Virus record (IMG/VR): IMGVR_UViG_3300002483_000037
Coordinates: 1 to 33,896 of that record
Strand: one strand, 5' to 3'
Length of the DNA: 33,896 nucleotides
Origin: a virus
The translations under genes were made by a program, and so were the position numbers. The first letter of the stretch is position 1; each line of letters begins with the position of its first letter. A model generated the notes under the pieces. The model searched no databases, was not told where the DNA came from, and was given only the letters and a program-made list of their open reading frames with translations. This document shows positions 22,330 to 32,136 of the stretch, piece after piece.

Positions 22330-24858
22330 ATGACTGTACTTAATAGACCGTTGTTTCGGCAAGCGGGCGGCCCTATAGATGGCCCTGCGCAGGCTATGCC
22401 GGAAGAAGACGATATAAACCGCCAGATACGGGCAAACCTTGAAAATGAGCCAAGCTCCATCGCAAAAATGGGTGGTGGAAACATTGATGAGGCGGTTCGT
22501 CTCGGAAGAAGTTTATATGACACTGAAATGGCTTTGCGTAGATTGAAAGAGCTAGAACGCGCACCACAAAGAAACCGCAGAGAAATCCAAGAGGTTTCTC
22601 GTGAAATCCAAGCTCTTCAGCAAAGGATTGAAAATTCTGGTTTAAGGCAAAGCGACATTAGATCTTTAGAAATAGCTTTAATGCCTATGCGTAATAAGTT
22701 TGGCGACCCACTTAAATTTCTTCCAAGTAAGAGTTTTGAAATAGAAAACCGTGCCATGGGCGGTGAAATGATGGCCTCTGAGCAGATGATGGCCCCGCCG
22801 CCTCCACAGACCATGGCTCCCGGGCCAGCGCCCATGCCCCCCGGTGCTGACGTGGTACAGCAGACCGAACAGATGGCTGCCATGCAAGGCGAAAAGATAG
22901 GCCAAGATTACGCCCAGCGGATGATGCAGGGCATTGATCAGGCGCAGTCCACAGAGGAGTTAATCAACGCTTTCAGAGGCAATGAGATGCCCCTGGAGGC
23001 ACGGCGCGACGAGCTTGCAAGTTATGTCGGGGAAGGGGACGCAGATCAAACCCCTGAGTCGGTGCTGGCCATGGTTCAGCCGGTCATCATGATGACCGAA
23101 GAAGGGGCCATGAACAGCGGTATCGGTAACCTGATGCAGCAGCTGACGGGCGACATCGACATGATGACAGAAGCTGGGCAACCGACTGACATGGGTCAGG
23201 GGGTAGGCAGTTTGATGATGGCAGGGGCACCGGAGGTCCCCGCTCCTCAAAATTTTAGAAAAGGCGGTGCTGTAGTACAGCGGTTTAATCAGGGTGAGGA
23301 AGTCAGCGCCGCCCAAGCATTTTCAACAGAAGCTAAAGATGCTTACGAAGGTCTAGCACCTTTGTTTTCAGAGCTTATTGACCAGCAGGAACGCGATGAG
23401 CTTGATGCAGAGCGAGAAGCCTTTGACAGAGCGCAATTCTTTTTGTCTGCGGCTAGGGGCGGCCTTAGTTTAGCGCAAGGCAATCCTAACGTAAGTGGTT
23501 CGTTTGCCTCTCAGCTTGCCTCTGCAGCCATGCCCGTTGCTGAAGATATGGCGGCAATCGGTGCGCAAGCTCGCGCTCGTAAAGAAGCGCGTCGTAAGGA
23601 AGACCGGGCTTTAGACTTGGCAAGATTACAAGCGGGCATATCCTTTACTGAAACGGAAAGAGCCACCAGGGCCGCCGCTCAACAAAAAGCTTTAGATCGC
23701 CAAATGGAGCTAAATAAATTCTTGTTGGGGCGTGATACCAAGCTTTACATTGATCCTAATGACCTTAATGCACAGCCTCAAGCCGTTTTAGATATTCCAA
23801 CTAAAATTGATGAGGCGCTAAAATTGGGGTTAGTGCCCTATCAGCCTATGTCTGACCGGGAGCAAAGAGAGGCGCTTGCCCGAAGGCTACTAACAGGTGG
23901 TGAAAATTCTAAATATGCCACCAATGACTTGAAGGGTGTTGAAATATATGAATTAGAGCGGTTCTTGACCGATGAATATCAAACGAAAGTTACCTTTGAC
24001 GAGACTACTGGCGACAAAATGAATGTATCCCCAACGTTACCCCCGGAAATTTTGAAAGCAATAAAAGTCCGAAGGGAAAATAACTTATCTGTACCGAACT
24101 TTACTCTACGTCAGTTAGGAGAAGACGCTCAACCAGATCCCCCACCCGGAAGCGCCGAAGTACTTGAACCAGCGCCTGTTGTACCTTCAGCAGCGGTGCC
24201 CGCTGACAGCAGGAAGGCTAAATTACAAAGAGTCGCAGAAATAGCCGAAGTGGACCCGATAGTAGCGGAATTGGCTGACATAACCCGGGGCGGCGCAGAC
24301 TTTAACAGAGGTCTGGGAGTCCCCGGAGCTTTACGGCGTTTTAGAGAAAAAATAATTAACTTGTTTAGTGTGAGTCAAGTTGGACCCATGAGTCCTGAAG
24401 TTCAAGAGTTTCAGTCTCAAATAAAGGGCACCACGGCAGATACAATTCAAGCAATGGTTGCTGATTTAGACGAAAAATCTGCCCGAGATCAAAGAGCAAT
24501 TATTGCTTCCGTGCTTCCCGTTCAAATTGATTTAGATGAAAGCAGTTCAACGTATGGAAAAGTTTTAGATTTAAGAAACATATCTCCTAGCGAATTTAAA
24601 GCGGATACTAAATCTTTGGTGACACAGTTAAAGACAAAAATAGCAAAAGTAGAAAGAGATATAGCTAATCCAAGCCTGCCGCGAGATGTAAAAAACCTAA
24701 GAAGAACGCAGCGAAGTTCGCTTGAAAGATCCTTGCAAACATGGGAAGGCATACTTCTTTTATCGGAGTTAGGAATGATGGCGGATGACAGATCTATACC
24801 CACGGATCGATCTGCGGCAGCTTTAGATGCTGCTGTACAAGCGGCAGGTGGGCGTTAA
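22330..24858 (+). CDS. Internal virion / ejection protein 3
   Basis: The start is ATG 22330, one base after the previous stop; an upstream TTG at 22318 would overlap the previous gene. The 842-aa protein is mostly helical: a charged coiled coil (residues 60-110), a Met/Pro-rich stretch (MMAPPPPQTMAPGPAPMPPG), then PESVLAMVQPVIMMTEEGAM and DMGQGVGSLM, a motif FRKGGAVVQRFNQGEEVSA, and a long charged region. The SGFRKGGA-like and SVLAMVQPVIM blocks are familiar from large virion proteins of marine phages. No enzyme active site was recognised. It sits between ejection proteins 2 and 4, which it likely joins in the internal core. Confidence 0.6.
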   Translation: MTVLNRPLFRQAGGPIDGPAQAMPEEDDINRQIRANLENEPSSIAKMGGGNIDEAVRLGRSLYDTEMALRRLKELERAPQRNRREIQEVSREIQALQQRIENSGLRQSDIRSLEIALMPMRNKFGDPLKFLPSKSFEIENRAMGGEMMASEQMMAPPPPQTMAPGPAPMPPGADVVQQTEQMAAMQGEKIGQDYAQRMMQGIDQAQSTEELINAFRGNEMPLEARRDELASYVGEGDADQTPESVLAMVQPVIMMTEEGAMNSGIGNLMQQLTGDIDMMTEAGQPTDMGQGVGSLMMAGAPEVPAPQNFRKGGAVVQRFNQGEEVSAAQAFSTEAKDAYEGLAPLFSELIDQQERDELDAEREAFDRAQFFLSAARGGLSLAQGNPNVSGSFASQLASAAMPVAEDMAAIGAQARARKEARRKEDRALDLARLQAGISFTETERATRAAAQQKALDRQMELNKFLLGRDTKLYIDPNDLNAQPQAVLDIPTKIDEALKLGLVPYQPMSDREQREALARRLLTGGENSKYATNDLKGVEIYELERFLTDEYQTKVTFDETTGDKMNVSPTLPPEILKAIKVRRENNLSVPNFTLRQLGEDAQPDPPPGSAEVLEPAPVVPSAAVPADSRKAKLQRVAEIAEVDPIVAELADITRGGADFNRGLGVPGALRRFREKIINLFSVSQVGPMSPEVQEFQSQIKGTTADTIQAMVADLDEKSARDQRAIIASVLPVQIDLDESSSTYGKVLDLRNISPSEFKADTKSLVTQLKTKIAKVERDIANPSLPRDVKNLRRTQRSSLERSLQTWEGILLLSELGMMADDRSIPTDRSAAALDAAVQAAGGR

Positions 24859-24860
24859 AT

Positions 24861-27800
24861 ATGGTTCAACCTATATCTGAAATGCGTCAATCCGGACTTT
24901 TGCCTCCGGAAGAGCCTCCTGTAAGCGACATGACAACCAGTGCCTATGATTTGGCACAGGAACAGATTGGTAGAGCTTTTTCTGAAGAATTACCGCCAGA
25001 AAAATTTGGCGTTGAAAATCTGTATAACAATTTAAGACAGGGTATTGCTGTAGACGGTAGTCCTCTCACAATCATTGTAGATGGCGTTGAAATTGAAACT
25101 GGTCCTTTTAGCGAAAACGATGCTTTAGACGCAATCGCCCAACGTTTATTAGTTCGTGACGGATATGACGTCGAAACGGCAAAGCAGAAAGTCAAATCAC
25201 GCGAGCGTCTACCGGAAGACATAATTCTTGATCTTACTCCCACGAAAGACAGAAGCGCCGTAGGAGCCTTTTTTGAGGGCTTGGCTAGGGAAGGTGCGGC
25301 CAGCTTTGCGGGGATTGAAGCTGCTGCCATCGCAACGCCACCAGTTTATGCAGGCTCACAGCCTACGCGAGCGGTGCCTCTTGTAGGCCCTGTCTTGCCA
25401 GAAGCCATTGGTTTAACCACTGCTGTAAGTACTTACTTGTTGGCAAGTGGTGCTACTCAAGAGGTTGTAGATTTTTTGATTCCAGAGGCTCCGTATCTTC
25501 CACCAGATGTTCCTTTTCGTAAAGCCGGGGAAGCGGCAGGTGCGGGAATAGGTGCCCTGCGACGGTCCAAGGACATTCTTTTGGCACTGCCACAACAAAT
25601 AGAACTTGGGTCCGCCCGGATTCTTAACAACATATCCGAAAGCAAAATATTAGGAACTCTTCAAAAAGTTTACGGGCGAGCGGCGCGTACTCTAGAACAA
25701 GGCATCCCGGCTCTTCGCAGAGAGGCTTTAGAGCGCCCCGAATTAATTACACGCACAGAGGCCGTTACCATACCCGGCGTAACTTTAGCTGGAGGCTTTG
25801 CTGCGCAGGTGGACCCTGGAGACACTAGCACTGCCATATTGTCAGAAATGGCTGGTAGCGTAATTAATATTCCAAGAATACTTACGGGTTCTTTGGATTT
25901 GTTAAATAAAACAAAAGATCAATTAATTTTAGGATTAGGGCCAATATTACCGGCAAACTTTGGCGGCGATAAGGTAATTCAAATTCAAGAACAACGAGCC
26001 GGTGAGTGGTTGGTTGGTTTTTTAGATGAAATAGGCAAAATTAGTGGTGAAATCCAACCCGATCTTTTGGTGGATTACAGCAAACAAAACCCGTTTTTTG
26101 GTCCGGACGGGCAAGCTTTTGACTTTGAAAACTTTGTAGCAGGCTATCGCACTCCAGAGGGTGCTTTTGATTCTGAAAACTTTTTTGAGGCGTTAGGGCA
26201 ACAAGGCTTAGTAGACAGTGCTGGACAAGCTATTAGTGTTGATGAAGTCCTGCGCAACTCTGGTGCAGCGGGTGAATTTGATGCACGGTCTGTTTTAGAG
26301 TATCTGCGAAACAATCAAATCATAGGCGTCGATGGCCAACCCATTGAAGGGCTGGAATTGATGGTTTCTGATTTAGTGCCCGAAGCGGCACGACCAGCAA
26401 TGAGAGCTTTAGAAAACTCTTTTATTGTAGCAAGTGGACGTTTGGGCAGTGAAGTTGCAGACGCCAATCGTAGGTCGTTACAGGGCCTTTCTGCCGCAAT
26501 ACAAATCTTAGAAGCCACGGGAAATCCTGACGCTTTGCGGACAGCTGCCGTGCTACGCAACAACACGTATCAAGTTCTTCTACAAGGTCGCGTTGAAGCA
26601 CGTATTAACAAAGCTATTGAAACCGCGCAGAAAGCCACGGGTGACGCAGGGTTTGATGCGCGAGCGTTTGTCGGTCAAGAAATAAAAAGAATTACTGAAG
26701 AAGCGTTATTAGATGCTCGTGCTTTAGAAAAAGCAATGTATGGCAATGTTGATTTTGATACGCCGGTAGACATTGATAACTTTTTCCAAAGATATTTAGA
26801 GATTGAAGGCAACGATCTTTTGCCAGAGGAAATTGTCGAGCTTGATTTAATCACCCGACAGGTGTTTGAACGCTTTACGCAAAATCCAAAGGCCGCACAA
26901 TTAGAAGAAATAGGGGCTATGGCAGCGAATCTTGGAAATCAAAGAAGAACTGCTTTGCTAGAAGTTTCTAAAGCTGATAAAGCAATTGAAAACATTTTAA
27001 ATAAAAGCCCGGAGTTAGAAACACAGTTTATAGAATTAAGAGAAACGTTAGAATCTCCAATGTCGGGTTTAGCGCCAACATCTCCGGAAAGAGGACAAAT
27101 AGAACTTGTTGCTGAAGGTTTCAGTGAGCTTAGTGAACTTGAGCAACTGCAGCGTATGCGAGGCGTTGCTAACACTAAAGGAAGCGACTTTAGTCAACTG
27201 AAGCCTTTAATTGATAGAAGAATAGATTCTTTAACTCAAAGACAAACCGCAGAAAGTTTAAGCGAAGAAATATTAAACTTGGATATTACGTATTCTGGAG
27301 AGTTTGCGGGACCGGTATCGCAACCTGCGCGATTACAGGATTTACAGCGGCTGCGTTCTCGCTTGTTAGACGCTGCTCGTAACCAAGATCAGGGGACAAA
27401 CTTTAGAAGAATTTATGGTGAGTTGGCTGAAGCGATACGTGAAGACATAGCCGTGTTGGCAGATGGCGTAGAGGCTCGCGAGTTGGCTGGAGAAACGCTT
27501 TCAAAAAATGAAGAAACTTTGTTAGAAGCGCACCGCTTCTCAAGATCTTTTAACGACGTTTTTCGGCGTACTTTTGCATCAGATGTTTTGGATGTAACCG
27601 CCAGCGGAGCCCCAAGAATACCGGTTGAAGAATTGGCTGACCGCCTATATACGGGTTCTCCAGGCCGCGTCAATCGCTTGTTTGATGAATTAAAGAAAGC
27701 GACAAGTTTTGTAGGTGATAAAGGAGCAGAGGAAGCCGCTAAACGCGCAACCAGCATAGACGAGGCATATGGAATTCTGCTGCGGAGTCTGGCTAACCGT

Positions 27801-29201
27801 ATCTTAAAACCACGGATGGTGGTTAAGCCAAATGGCCAACGTGTTCAAGAAATGGTGGTAGATCAAACTGCTTTAAGAAACTTTACCAACCCCGAAACTC
27901 AGTTTGGTAGTCTTTTGCAAAGACCCGAGTTTGCTGCTCTGAGTCAAGATTTAGCAGATGCAGGTTCCGCCTCTAATCTGTTGTTGTCTTATCGCCAAGG
28001 TAGACGAGGCCCCCTTACTAATTCACAAGAAAGTGTGCGTCATTCTTTACTGGCAGACATTTTAAACGTGGATAGCCCTGTGCGGTTGGTGGACAGGGCT
28101 TTGTCTGATCCAGATAACCCTGCTAGGGCTTTTAAAAATTTGGTAGGCCAACTAGATCGCCTGGGGGCTAGGGCGGTACTTACCCCAAGACAACGGGCCA
28201 CTTTGCAAAAACTAAATATAGAACCTGACGCTAAAGGTATTCCTCCCGCGCAAGTAATTGACCAAGCCAAGCAAGGCTTTCGGTCTAGCGTGTTTTACTG
28301 GGCTTTCAGTAACGGCCAAACGGCGGATGGTTTTATTAGCCCGGCAAAGGTTCGACAAGCTCTTTTTGAACCGGTAGGTAAAGACCAGCCTACCGTAGCC
28401 AAAATGATGGTTGATGACGGCATCATTACAGAAGACGAGATTGGACGTTTAGACAACTTGCTCACTAGAATGGCTAACGTCGAACAGCGATATCAGCGCG
28501 GTGCTTCACTTGAAGAGCTGATGGACGATGACTCTGCCCTAACCAACTTCACTTTACGTGTTATTGGTGCGCGAATGGCTAGTCAATTCGTACCCGGACA
28601 GGGAGGACAGATTCAAGTTCCTGCCGCTGGTGCCGCTTTGATGCAACAAATGTTTGGCAGAATGCCTATGTTAGGCGTTCGCAACGTAATTACAGAAGCA
28701 ATCAAGCCCGGTAACGAAGAGTTTTTTGCCTCTTTACTTAGGCGCGGTCTAAATAAACCTGAAAATGCCGCTAAAAACAAAGAAACGATGCAAGCCATTG
28801 ATGTTTTTTTGGTTCGCACTCTGGGCATGAGTCCTGTGACGGGTGCTATCGTGGCGCAAGAGTTGCGTCCGTTTGATCGTCCAGCGGAGCGTGAGTTTAT
28901 TTCACCAATTCAAGATCAAACACCGCAAGTGCGGGAGGCTGAAGAAAATAAAGAGGCGCGACAGGCACAACAAAAAGCCAATCTTGAAAGGTTTGTAGAG
29001 GCTCGCAGACGTGAAGCCCAACAGCAAGCCCAACAGCAAGCACAGCCGCCCCAGCCAGCCCCTGTGGCCGCACCGCCGCAGGCGTCCATAGCACCACAGA
29101 CTAACCCTCAATCGCTACAGCGAGCGGTACAGGTGCTAGGAATGGACGATGAAATTGGTGGGTTAGCTTCAGAGATGCTAATGAGCCAGCGCCCGGCCTA
29201 A
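24861..29201 (+). CDS. Giant internal virion / ejection protein 4 (1446 aa)
   Basis: This is the longest gene in the window. It is largely helical, with a short region of hydrophobic Ala/Gly residues at about 140-200 (FFEGLAREGAASFAGIEAAA and PLVGPVLPEAIGLTTAVSTY) that may insert in membranes, and long charged helices to about residue 1350. The last 100 residues are Gln/Pro/Ala-rich (REAQQQAQQQAQPPQPAPVA). Length and place as the last virion gene correspond to the giant internal proteins of podoviruses (compare T7 gp16 in position). I found no lysozyme or transglycosylase signature by eye; a hidden domain is possible. Its 3' end overlaps the convergent helicase gene by 4 bases. Confidence 0.65.
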   Translation: MVQPISEMRQSGLLPPEEPPVSDMTTSAYDLAQEQIGRAFSEELPPEKFGVENLYNNLRQGIAVDGSPLTIIVDGVEIETGPFSENDALDAIAQRLLVRDGYDVETAKQKVKSRERLPEDIILDLTPTKDRSAVGAFFEGLAREGAASFAGIEAAAIATPPVYAGSQPTRAVPLVGPVLPEAIGLTTAVSTYLLASGATQEVVDFLIPEAPYLPPDVPFRKAGEAAGAGIGALRRSKDILLALPQQIELGSARILNNISESKILGTLQKVYGRAARTLEQGIPALRREALERPELITRTEAVTIPGVTLAGGFAAQVDPGDTSTAILSEMAGSVINIPRILTGSLDLLNKTKDQLILGLGPILPANFGGDKVIQIQEQRAGEWLVGFLDEIGKISGEIQPDLLVDYSKQNPFFGPDGQAFDFENFVAGYRTPEGAFDSENFFEALGQQGLVDSAGQAISVDEVLRNSGAAGEFDARSVLEYLRNNQIIGVDGQPIEGLELMVSDLVPEAARPAMRALENSFIVASGRLGSEVADANRRSLQGLSAAIQILEATGNPDALRTAAVLRNNTYQVLLQGRVEARINKAIETAQKATGDAGFDARAFVGQEIKRITEEALLDARALEKAMYGNVDFDTPVDIDNFFQRYLEIEGNDLLPEEIVELDLITRQVFERFTQNPKAAQLEEIGAMAANLGNQRRTALLEVSKADKAIENILNKSPELETQFIELRETLESPMSGLAPTSPERGQIELVAEGFSELSELEQLQRMRGVANTKGSDFSQLKPLIDRRIDSLTQRQTAESLSEEILNLDITYSGEFAGPVSQPARLQDLQRLRSRLLDAARNQDQGTNFRRIYGELAEAIREDIAVLADGVEARELAGETLSKNEETLLEAHRFSRSFNDVFRRTFASDVLDVTASGAPRIPVEELADRLYTGSPGRVNRLFDELKKATSFVGDKGAEEAAKRATSIDEAYGILLRSLANRILKPRMVVKPNGQRVQEMVVDQTALRNFTNPETQFGSLLQRPEFAALSQDLADAGSASNLLLSYRQGRRGPLTNSQESVRHSLLADILNVDSPVRLVDRALSDPDNPARAFKNLVGQLDRLGARAVLTPRQRATLQKLNIEPDAKGIPPAQVIDQAKQGFRSSVFYWAFSNGQTADGFISPAKVRQALFEPVGKDQPTVAKMMVDDGIITEDEIGRLDNLLTRMANVEQRYQRGASLEELMDDDSALTNFTLRVIGARMASQFVPGQGGQIQVPAAGAALMQQMFGRMPMLGVRNVITEAIKPGNEEFFASLLRRGLNKPENAAKNKETMQAIDVFLVRTLGMSPVTGAIVAQELRPFDRPAEREFISPIQDQTPQVREAEENKEARQAQQKANLERFVEARRREAQQQAQQQAQPPQPAPVAAPPQASIAPQTNPQSLQRAVQVLGMDDEIGGLASEMLMSQRPA

Positions 29202-30649
29202 AGCAGCCAATCTTTGGCGCTTTCCCCCAGCACATCACCAGCAATGTTGATCTTGTCCCGCAGCGCAGACAGAATCTTTTCGTCAATGGTCCCCGGGCTA
29301 ACCAAGTCCACATAGGTCACGGTGTCTTTTTGACCGATACGGTGCGCACGGTCCTCCGATTGCAGACGAATCTCCAAGTCGTAGCTGTTGCTGAAGTAAA
29401 TGACGGTGTTGGCCTCAGTCAACGTGATGCCATACCCGCCTGTACGGGGCTGACCGACAAAGAAACGTAGCTCCGACTCCGGGTCTTGGAAGCGTTCAAT
29501 GATGTCCTGCCGGTCCTCTTGGGGCGTCTCTCCGAAATAACTAGCCACGGCCCCCGGGCCATATTGCTTGGCCAAAGCCTGTTCAATGGCGTGAATGTCA
29601 TGCGTCCATGTGGCCCAGATGATTGCCTTGCCTTGCACCTCTTCAACAACGTCAAGAAGCTCTGGTAACCTATTGTTTTTTATAGGTTGTATCGGCCCAT
29701 CGTCAGGTTGTAAATGCCCGCAGCAAATCTGTTGTAGGCGCATAATCTGCGTAAGCACAGAGGCGGTAGTTGCCAATTTGCCCTGCTCCAGCTGTGCCAA
29801 TGCAAGCTCTTGCATCTGGTGGTACAGCACCACTTGCTCTTTGCTTAGGGACACCTCACGCCGAAGATAGACTTTTTCGGGCAGATCAAGGCAGTCCTCT
29901 TTCAAAACCCGGCTGCTGAAGCGGTCCAGCCGCTCGCCAAGCTCATCCAGCCTGCGGTATCCGACGATCTGATTGAAGCTGTGCGCACCCATGTTACGGC
30001 GTTGCACTACGGCATAACGACCCTGGAACCCGTAGAAAGAGTTAAATCCCAAAGCGTCCGTGTCCAAAAACGCACACTGACTGAAAAGGTCCATGGGGCT
30101 TTTGGTAATTGGAGAGCCGGTCAGGATGCGGCGATACTTTGACGCCTGACCTACTTTGATCAAATTCTTGGTGCGCTGGGCACTCTTGTTTTTGATGGTG
30201 GTGCTTTCGTCCAGTATGGTGATGCACTGTGGATTCAGGCTTATAAACCGCTGCGCGGCTGACGCCCCTTTGTTGGTGCTAAACGCCTCAGTATTCATTA
30301 CCAATATGTGCAGGTGCCCCGGCTCACGCTTATCAGGGTCAGCAAGTGCTTGAATTTCTTCACGAAACTTTTTTGTAAAGTTGGGTTGCCACTTGACCAT
30401 TTTGGTCTTGATGCGCTCTGGTAGGTGCGCCGGGATTTCTTTCTTGACCCAGTTGTCAAACACCCCCTTGGGCGCAATGACTAAAGCTGTGTTAATCTCC
30501 CGGGCCTCGTAAAGCGCACCCATGGTATCTATCGCAACCTTTGATTTCCCCGTCCCCATCTCCATAAACAAACCAAAGTATGGGCGTTGCCATGATTGAT
30601 CAAAGACTTGCTGCTGGTGTTCATACGGATCTGTAGCGAAAGTGTACAT
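29198..30649 (-). CDS. SNF2-family DNA helicase/translocase
   Basis: A 483-aa protein when begun at the ATG complementary to 30647-30649, which has GGGGAG upstream; a longer start at 30727 would cover the divergent promoter region. Motifs: Walker A EMGTGKS (30-36), motif Ia APKGVFDNW (59-67), DES in place of DEAH (147-149), LTGSP (176-180), and motif VI QSEDRAHRIGQ (430-440). The order is that of SNF2/superfamily 2 ATPases with both RecA-like lobes and little else. Such phage enzymes probably act in replication or recombination as DNA translocases. It is the only gene on this strand and ends tail-to-tail with the giant virion gene without a terminator between. Confidence 0.92.
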   Translation of the reverse strand: MYTFATDPYEHQQQVFDQSWQRPYFGLFMEMGTGKSKVAIDTMGALYEAREINTALVIAPKGVFDNWVKKEIPAHLPERIKTKMVKWQPNFTKKFREEIQALADPDKREPGHLHILVMNTEAFSTNKGASAAQRFISLNPQCITILDESTTIKNKSAQRTKNLIKVGQASKYRRILTGSPITKSPMDLFSQCAFLDTDALGFNSFYGFQGRYAVVQRRNMGAHSFNQIVGYRRLDELGERLDRFSSRVLKEDCLDLPEKVYLRREVSLSKEQVVLYHQMQELALAQLEQGKLATTASVLTQIMRLQQICCGHLQPDDGPIQPIKNNRLPELLDVVEEVQGKAIIWATWTHDIHAIEQALAKQYGPGAVASYFGETPQEDRQDIIERFQDPESELRFFVGQPRTGGYGITLTEANTVIYFSNSYDLEIRLQSEDRAHRIGQKDTVTYVDLVSPGTIDEKILSALRDKINIAGDVLGESAKDWLL

Positions 30650-30664
30650 ATGCTCCCCTGCTGG

Positions 30665-30694
30665 TTGACATGCGACTTTATGCGATGGTAGCCT
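30665..30694 (+). promoter_or_regulatory. Putative early promoter with direct repeat operator
   Basis: The 87-base gap between the divergent helicase and the replication genes holds a perfect TTGACA (30665-30670). A weak TAGCCT (689-694 of 30 kb) lies 18 bases further. Between and overlapping them, ATGCGA occurs twice (30670-30675 and 30680-30685), 10 bases apart, one helical turn, as in an operator. A small GCCCT/AGGGC hairpin follows at 30704-30719. The -35 box is good and the -10 box is poor, so an activator may be needed. Confidence 0.4.
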
Positions 30695-30736
30695 GATTGT
30701 CCAGCCCTCAAAAAAGGGCCGAATCAAGGAGAGAAG

Positions 30737-31312
30737 ATGGAAGATGTATTTGCAGAGATGGAGGCAGACTCAGCCGCAGCCTCCGGAGTTGAAAAACTTG
30801 GTGATGACAAGCTTAGTAGTGTCTCACAGTTAGCTGAAAAATTGCGACTTCAAACAGAACTGGTCGAGAGTCTTGAGCAGAGCTTGAAGGACGCAAAGCA
30901 AACCCTGTACAAACTCCGTGATGACACTTTGCCCACCGCGTTACAGGAGTTGGGCCTGACCGGCTTGACTTTGTCAGACGGGTCAAAGGTCAACCTAAAA
31001 CCCACCTATGGCGGCCATATTACGGTAGCTAACCGCGAAGAGGCTCACCAGTGGCTTAGGGATCACAAGTACGATGACATCATAAAAAATACGGTGTCAT
31101 GTCAGTTTGGCCGGGGTGAGGATCAAGAAGCTGCCATGTTTTACGAGGAACTCAACCGGCAAGGTATGGTGGCGAGCCAAAAAACCGAAGTCCATGCACA
31201 AACGCTGAAGGCGTGGGTACGGGAGAGAGTAGAAAATGGGGACAATTTCCCCATGGAATTATTCGGCGCGTTTGTCGGCCAGCAAGCCGAGATCAAAAGG
31301 AGCAAGAAATGA
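30737..31312 (+). CDS. Conserved coiled-coil protein at the start of the replication operon
   Basis: A 191-aa protein from ATG 30737 behind AAGGAG. The first 30 residues are acidic; residues 28-70 form a coiled coil (VSQLAEKLRLQTELVESLEQ, SLKDAKQTLYKLRD). The C-terminal domain (SDGSKVNLKPTYGGHI, EEAHQWLRDHKYDDIIKNTV) is compact and mixed alpha/beta, with TLKAWVRERVENGDNFP near the end. I recall such a protein upstream of the SSB-like gene in several phages but no established function. Its stop overlaps the next start (ATGA), so it is coupled to the SSB-like protein and may work with it. Confidence 0.7.
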   Translation: MEDVFAEMEADSAAASGVEKLGDDKLSSVSQLAEKLRLQTELVESLEQSLKDAKQTLYKLRDDTLPTALQELGLTGLTLSDGSKVNLKPTYGGHITVANREEAHQWLRDHKYDDIIKNTVSCQFGRGEDQEAAMFYEELNRQGMVASQKTEVHAQTLKAWVRERVENGDNFPMELFGAFVGQQAEIKRSKK

Positions 31313-32094
31313 GTGGAAAAGCAGTCAAAAAGCAGGAAACCGCAGAGATCGTGGCGCTTGACGCCGACTTATTTGAGCAGGACGCGGGCCAAGGCTTGGG
31401 TGAATTGGGCGCGGAAGACGTATCGATACCTTTTATTAAGATCGTACAGTCTACGTCCAAGGCTATTATCAAGGCCGGTGCGAAACCTGGGGATATCTAC
31501 AACAATGCGACGAATCAATTTTTTGATGGGGCAACAGGTGTTCGTGTCATACCGTGTTCTTATAATCGGCGCTTTCTTGAGTGGAGCCCTCGGGATGATG
31601 ATGCAAACTATCCTTTGAACATCTTCATGCCCACCGACAACTTGCCCGAAACGCAGCGTAATGACGATAACAAAGACATGATTGTCGGTAGCTCTAACTA
31701 TCTGGAAGACACCCGCAACCACTACGTGCTGGTGGTGGACGAGGACGGCATGGCCCAGCCCGGGCTAATGTCGCTCACTTCCTCTCAGTTGAAAAAGAGC
31801 AAGAAGTGGAACGCCATGATTTCGTCCAGATACATGACGGGCAAAAACGGCAAGTTTCTTGCACCCTCTTACAGCCACATTTACCGCGCCAAAATCGTTG
31901 AAGAAGGCAACGCCAAGGGCGATTGGTATGGCTGGGAGTTTTCTGTAGAAAACGTGATCGAAGACGTTGGTCTGTACCAACAAGCCAAAGCCTTTGCGGA
32001 GGCGGTTGCTAGTGACGAAGTCACTGTGAAGCACAGCCGCGACGATGCGGGGACGATGGATGGCGATGTCATGGGAGATGACACACCGTTCTAA
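31309..32094 (+). CDS. Putative single-stranded DNA-binding protein
   Basis: The start is ATG 31309, eight bases behind AGGAG and overlapping the preceding stop; the longer in-frame start at 31213 lies inside the upstream gene. The 261-aa protein has a basic start (SGKAVKKQ), a core with YNRRFLEWSPRDDDANYPLN and LTSSQLKKSKKWNAMISSRY, and an acidic tail that ends GDDTPF. That tail strongly resembles the SSB C-terminal tip (DDDIPF), which recruits replication partners. Together with position just before primase and helicase, this supports an ssDNA-binding role, although I cannot trace an OB fold with certainty. Confidence 0.65.
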   Translation: MSGKAVKKQETAEIVALDADLFEQDAGQGLGELGAEDVSIPFIKIVQSTSKAIIKAGAKPGDIYNNATNQFFDGATGVRVIPCSYNRRFLEWSPRDDDANYPLNIFMPTDNLPETQRNDDNKDMIVGSSNYLEDTRNHYVLVVDEDGMAQPGLMSLTSSQLKKSKKWNAMISSRYMTGKNGKFLAPSYSHIYRAKIVEEGNAKGDWYGWEFSVENVIEDVGLYQQAKAFAEAVASDEVTVKHSRDDAGTMDGDVMGDDTPF

Positions 32095-32102
32095 GATTAA
32101 CA

Positions 32103-32125
32103 GGGGCCGCAAGGCCCCTTTCTTT
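32103..32125 (+). terminator. Terminator-like hairpin between SSB-like and primase genes
   Basis: A GGGGCC/GGCCCC 6-bp stem closes a GCAA tetraloop and is followed by TTTCTTT. The stem is strong and the T-tract imperfect, so it may terminate only partly. This would give more SSB-like protein than primase and helicase, which fits the need for a stoichiometric binding protein. Confidence 0.8.
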
Positions 32126-32136
32126 GGCGAATAACA

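Noticed and set aside
30650-30727. Longer N terminus for the SNF2 helicase starting at 30727
   Set aside because: It would cover the divergent promoter region, and the ATG at 30649 has a clear GGGGAG site and begins where the helicase fold begins.
31213-31308. Longer N terminus for the SSB-like protein
   Set aside because: This stretch lies entirely in the upstream gene, and ATG 31309 has AGGAG at the right distance with a 4-base overlap.
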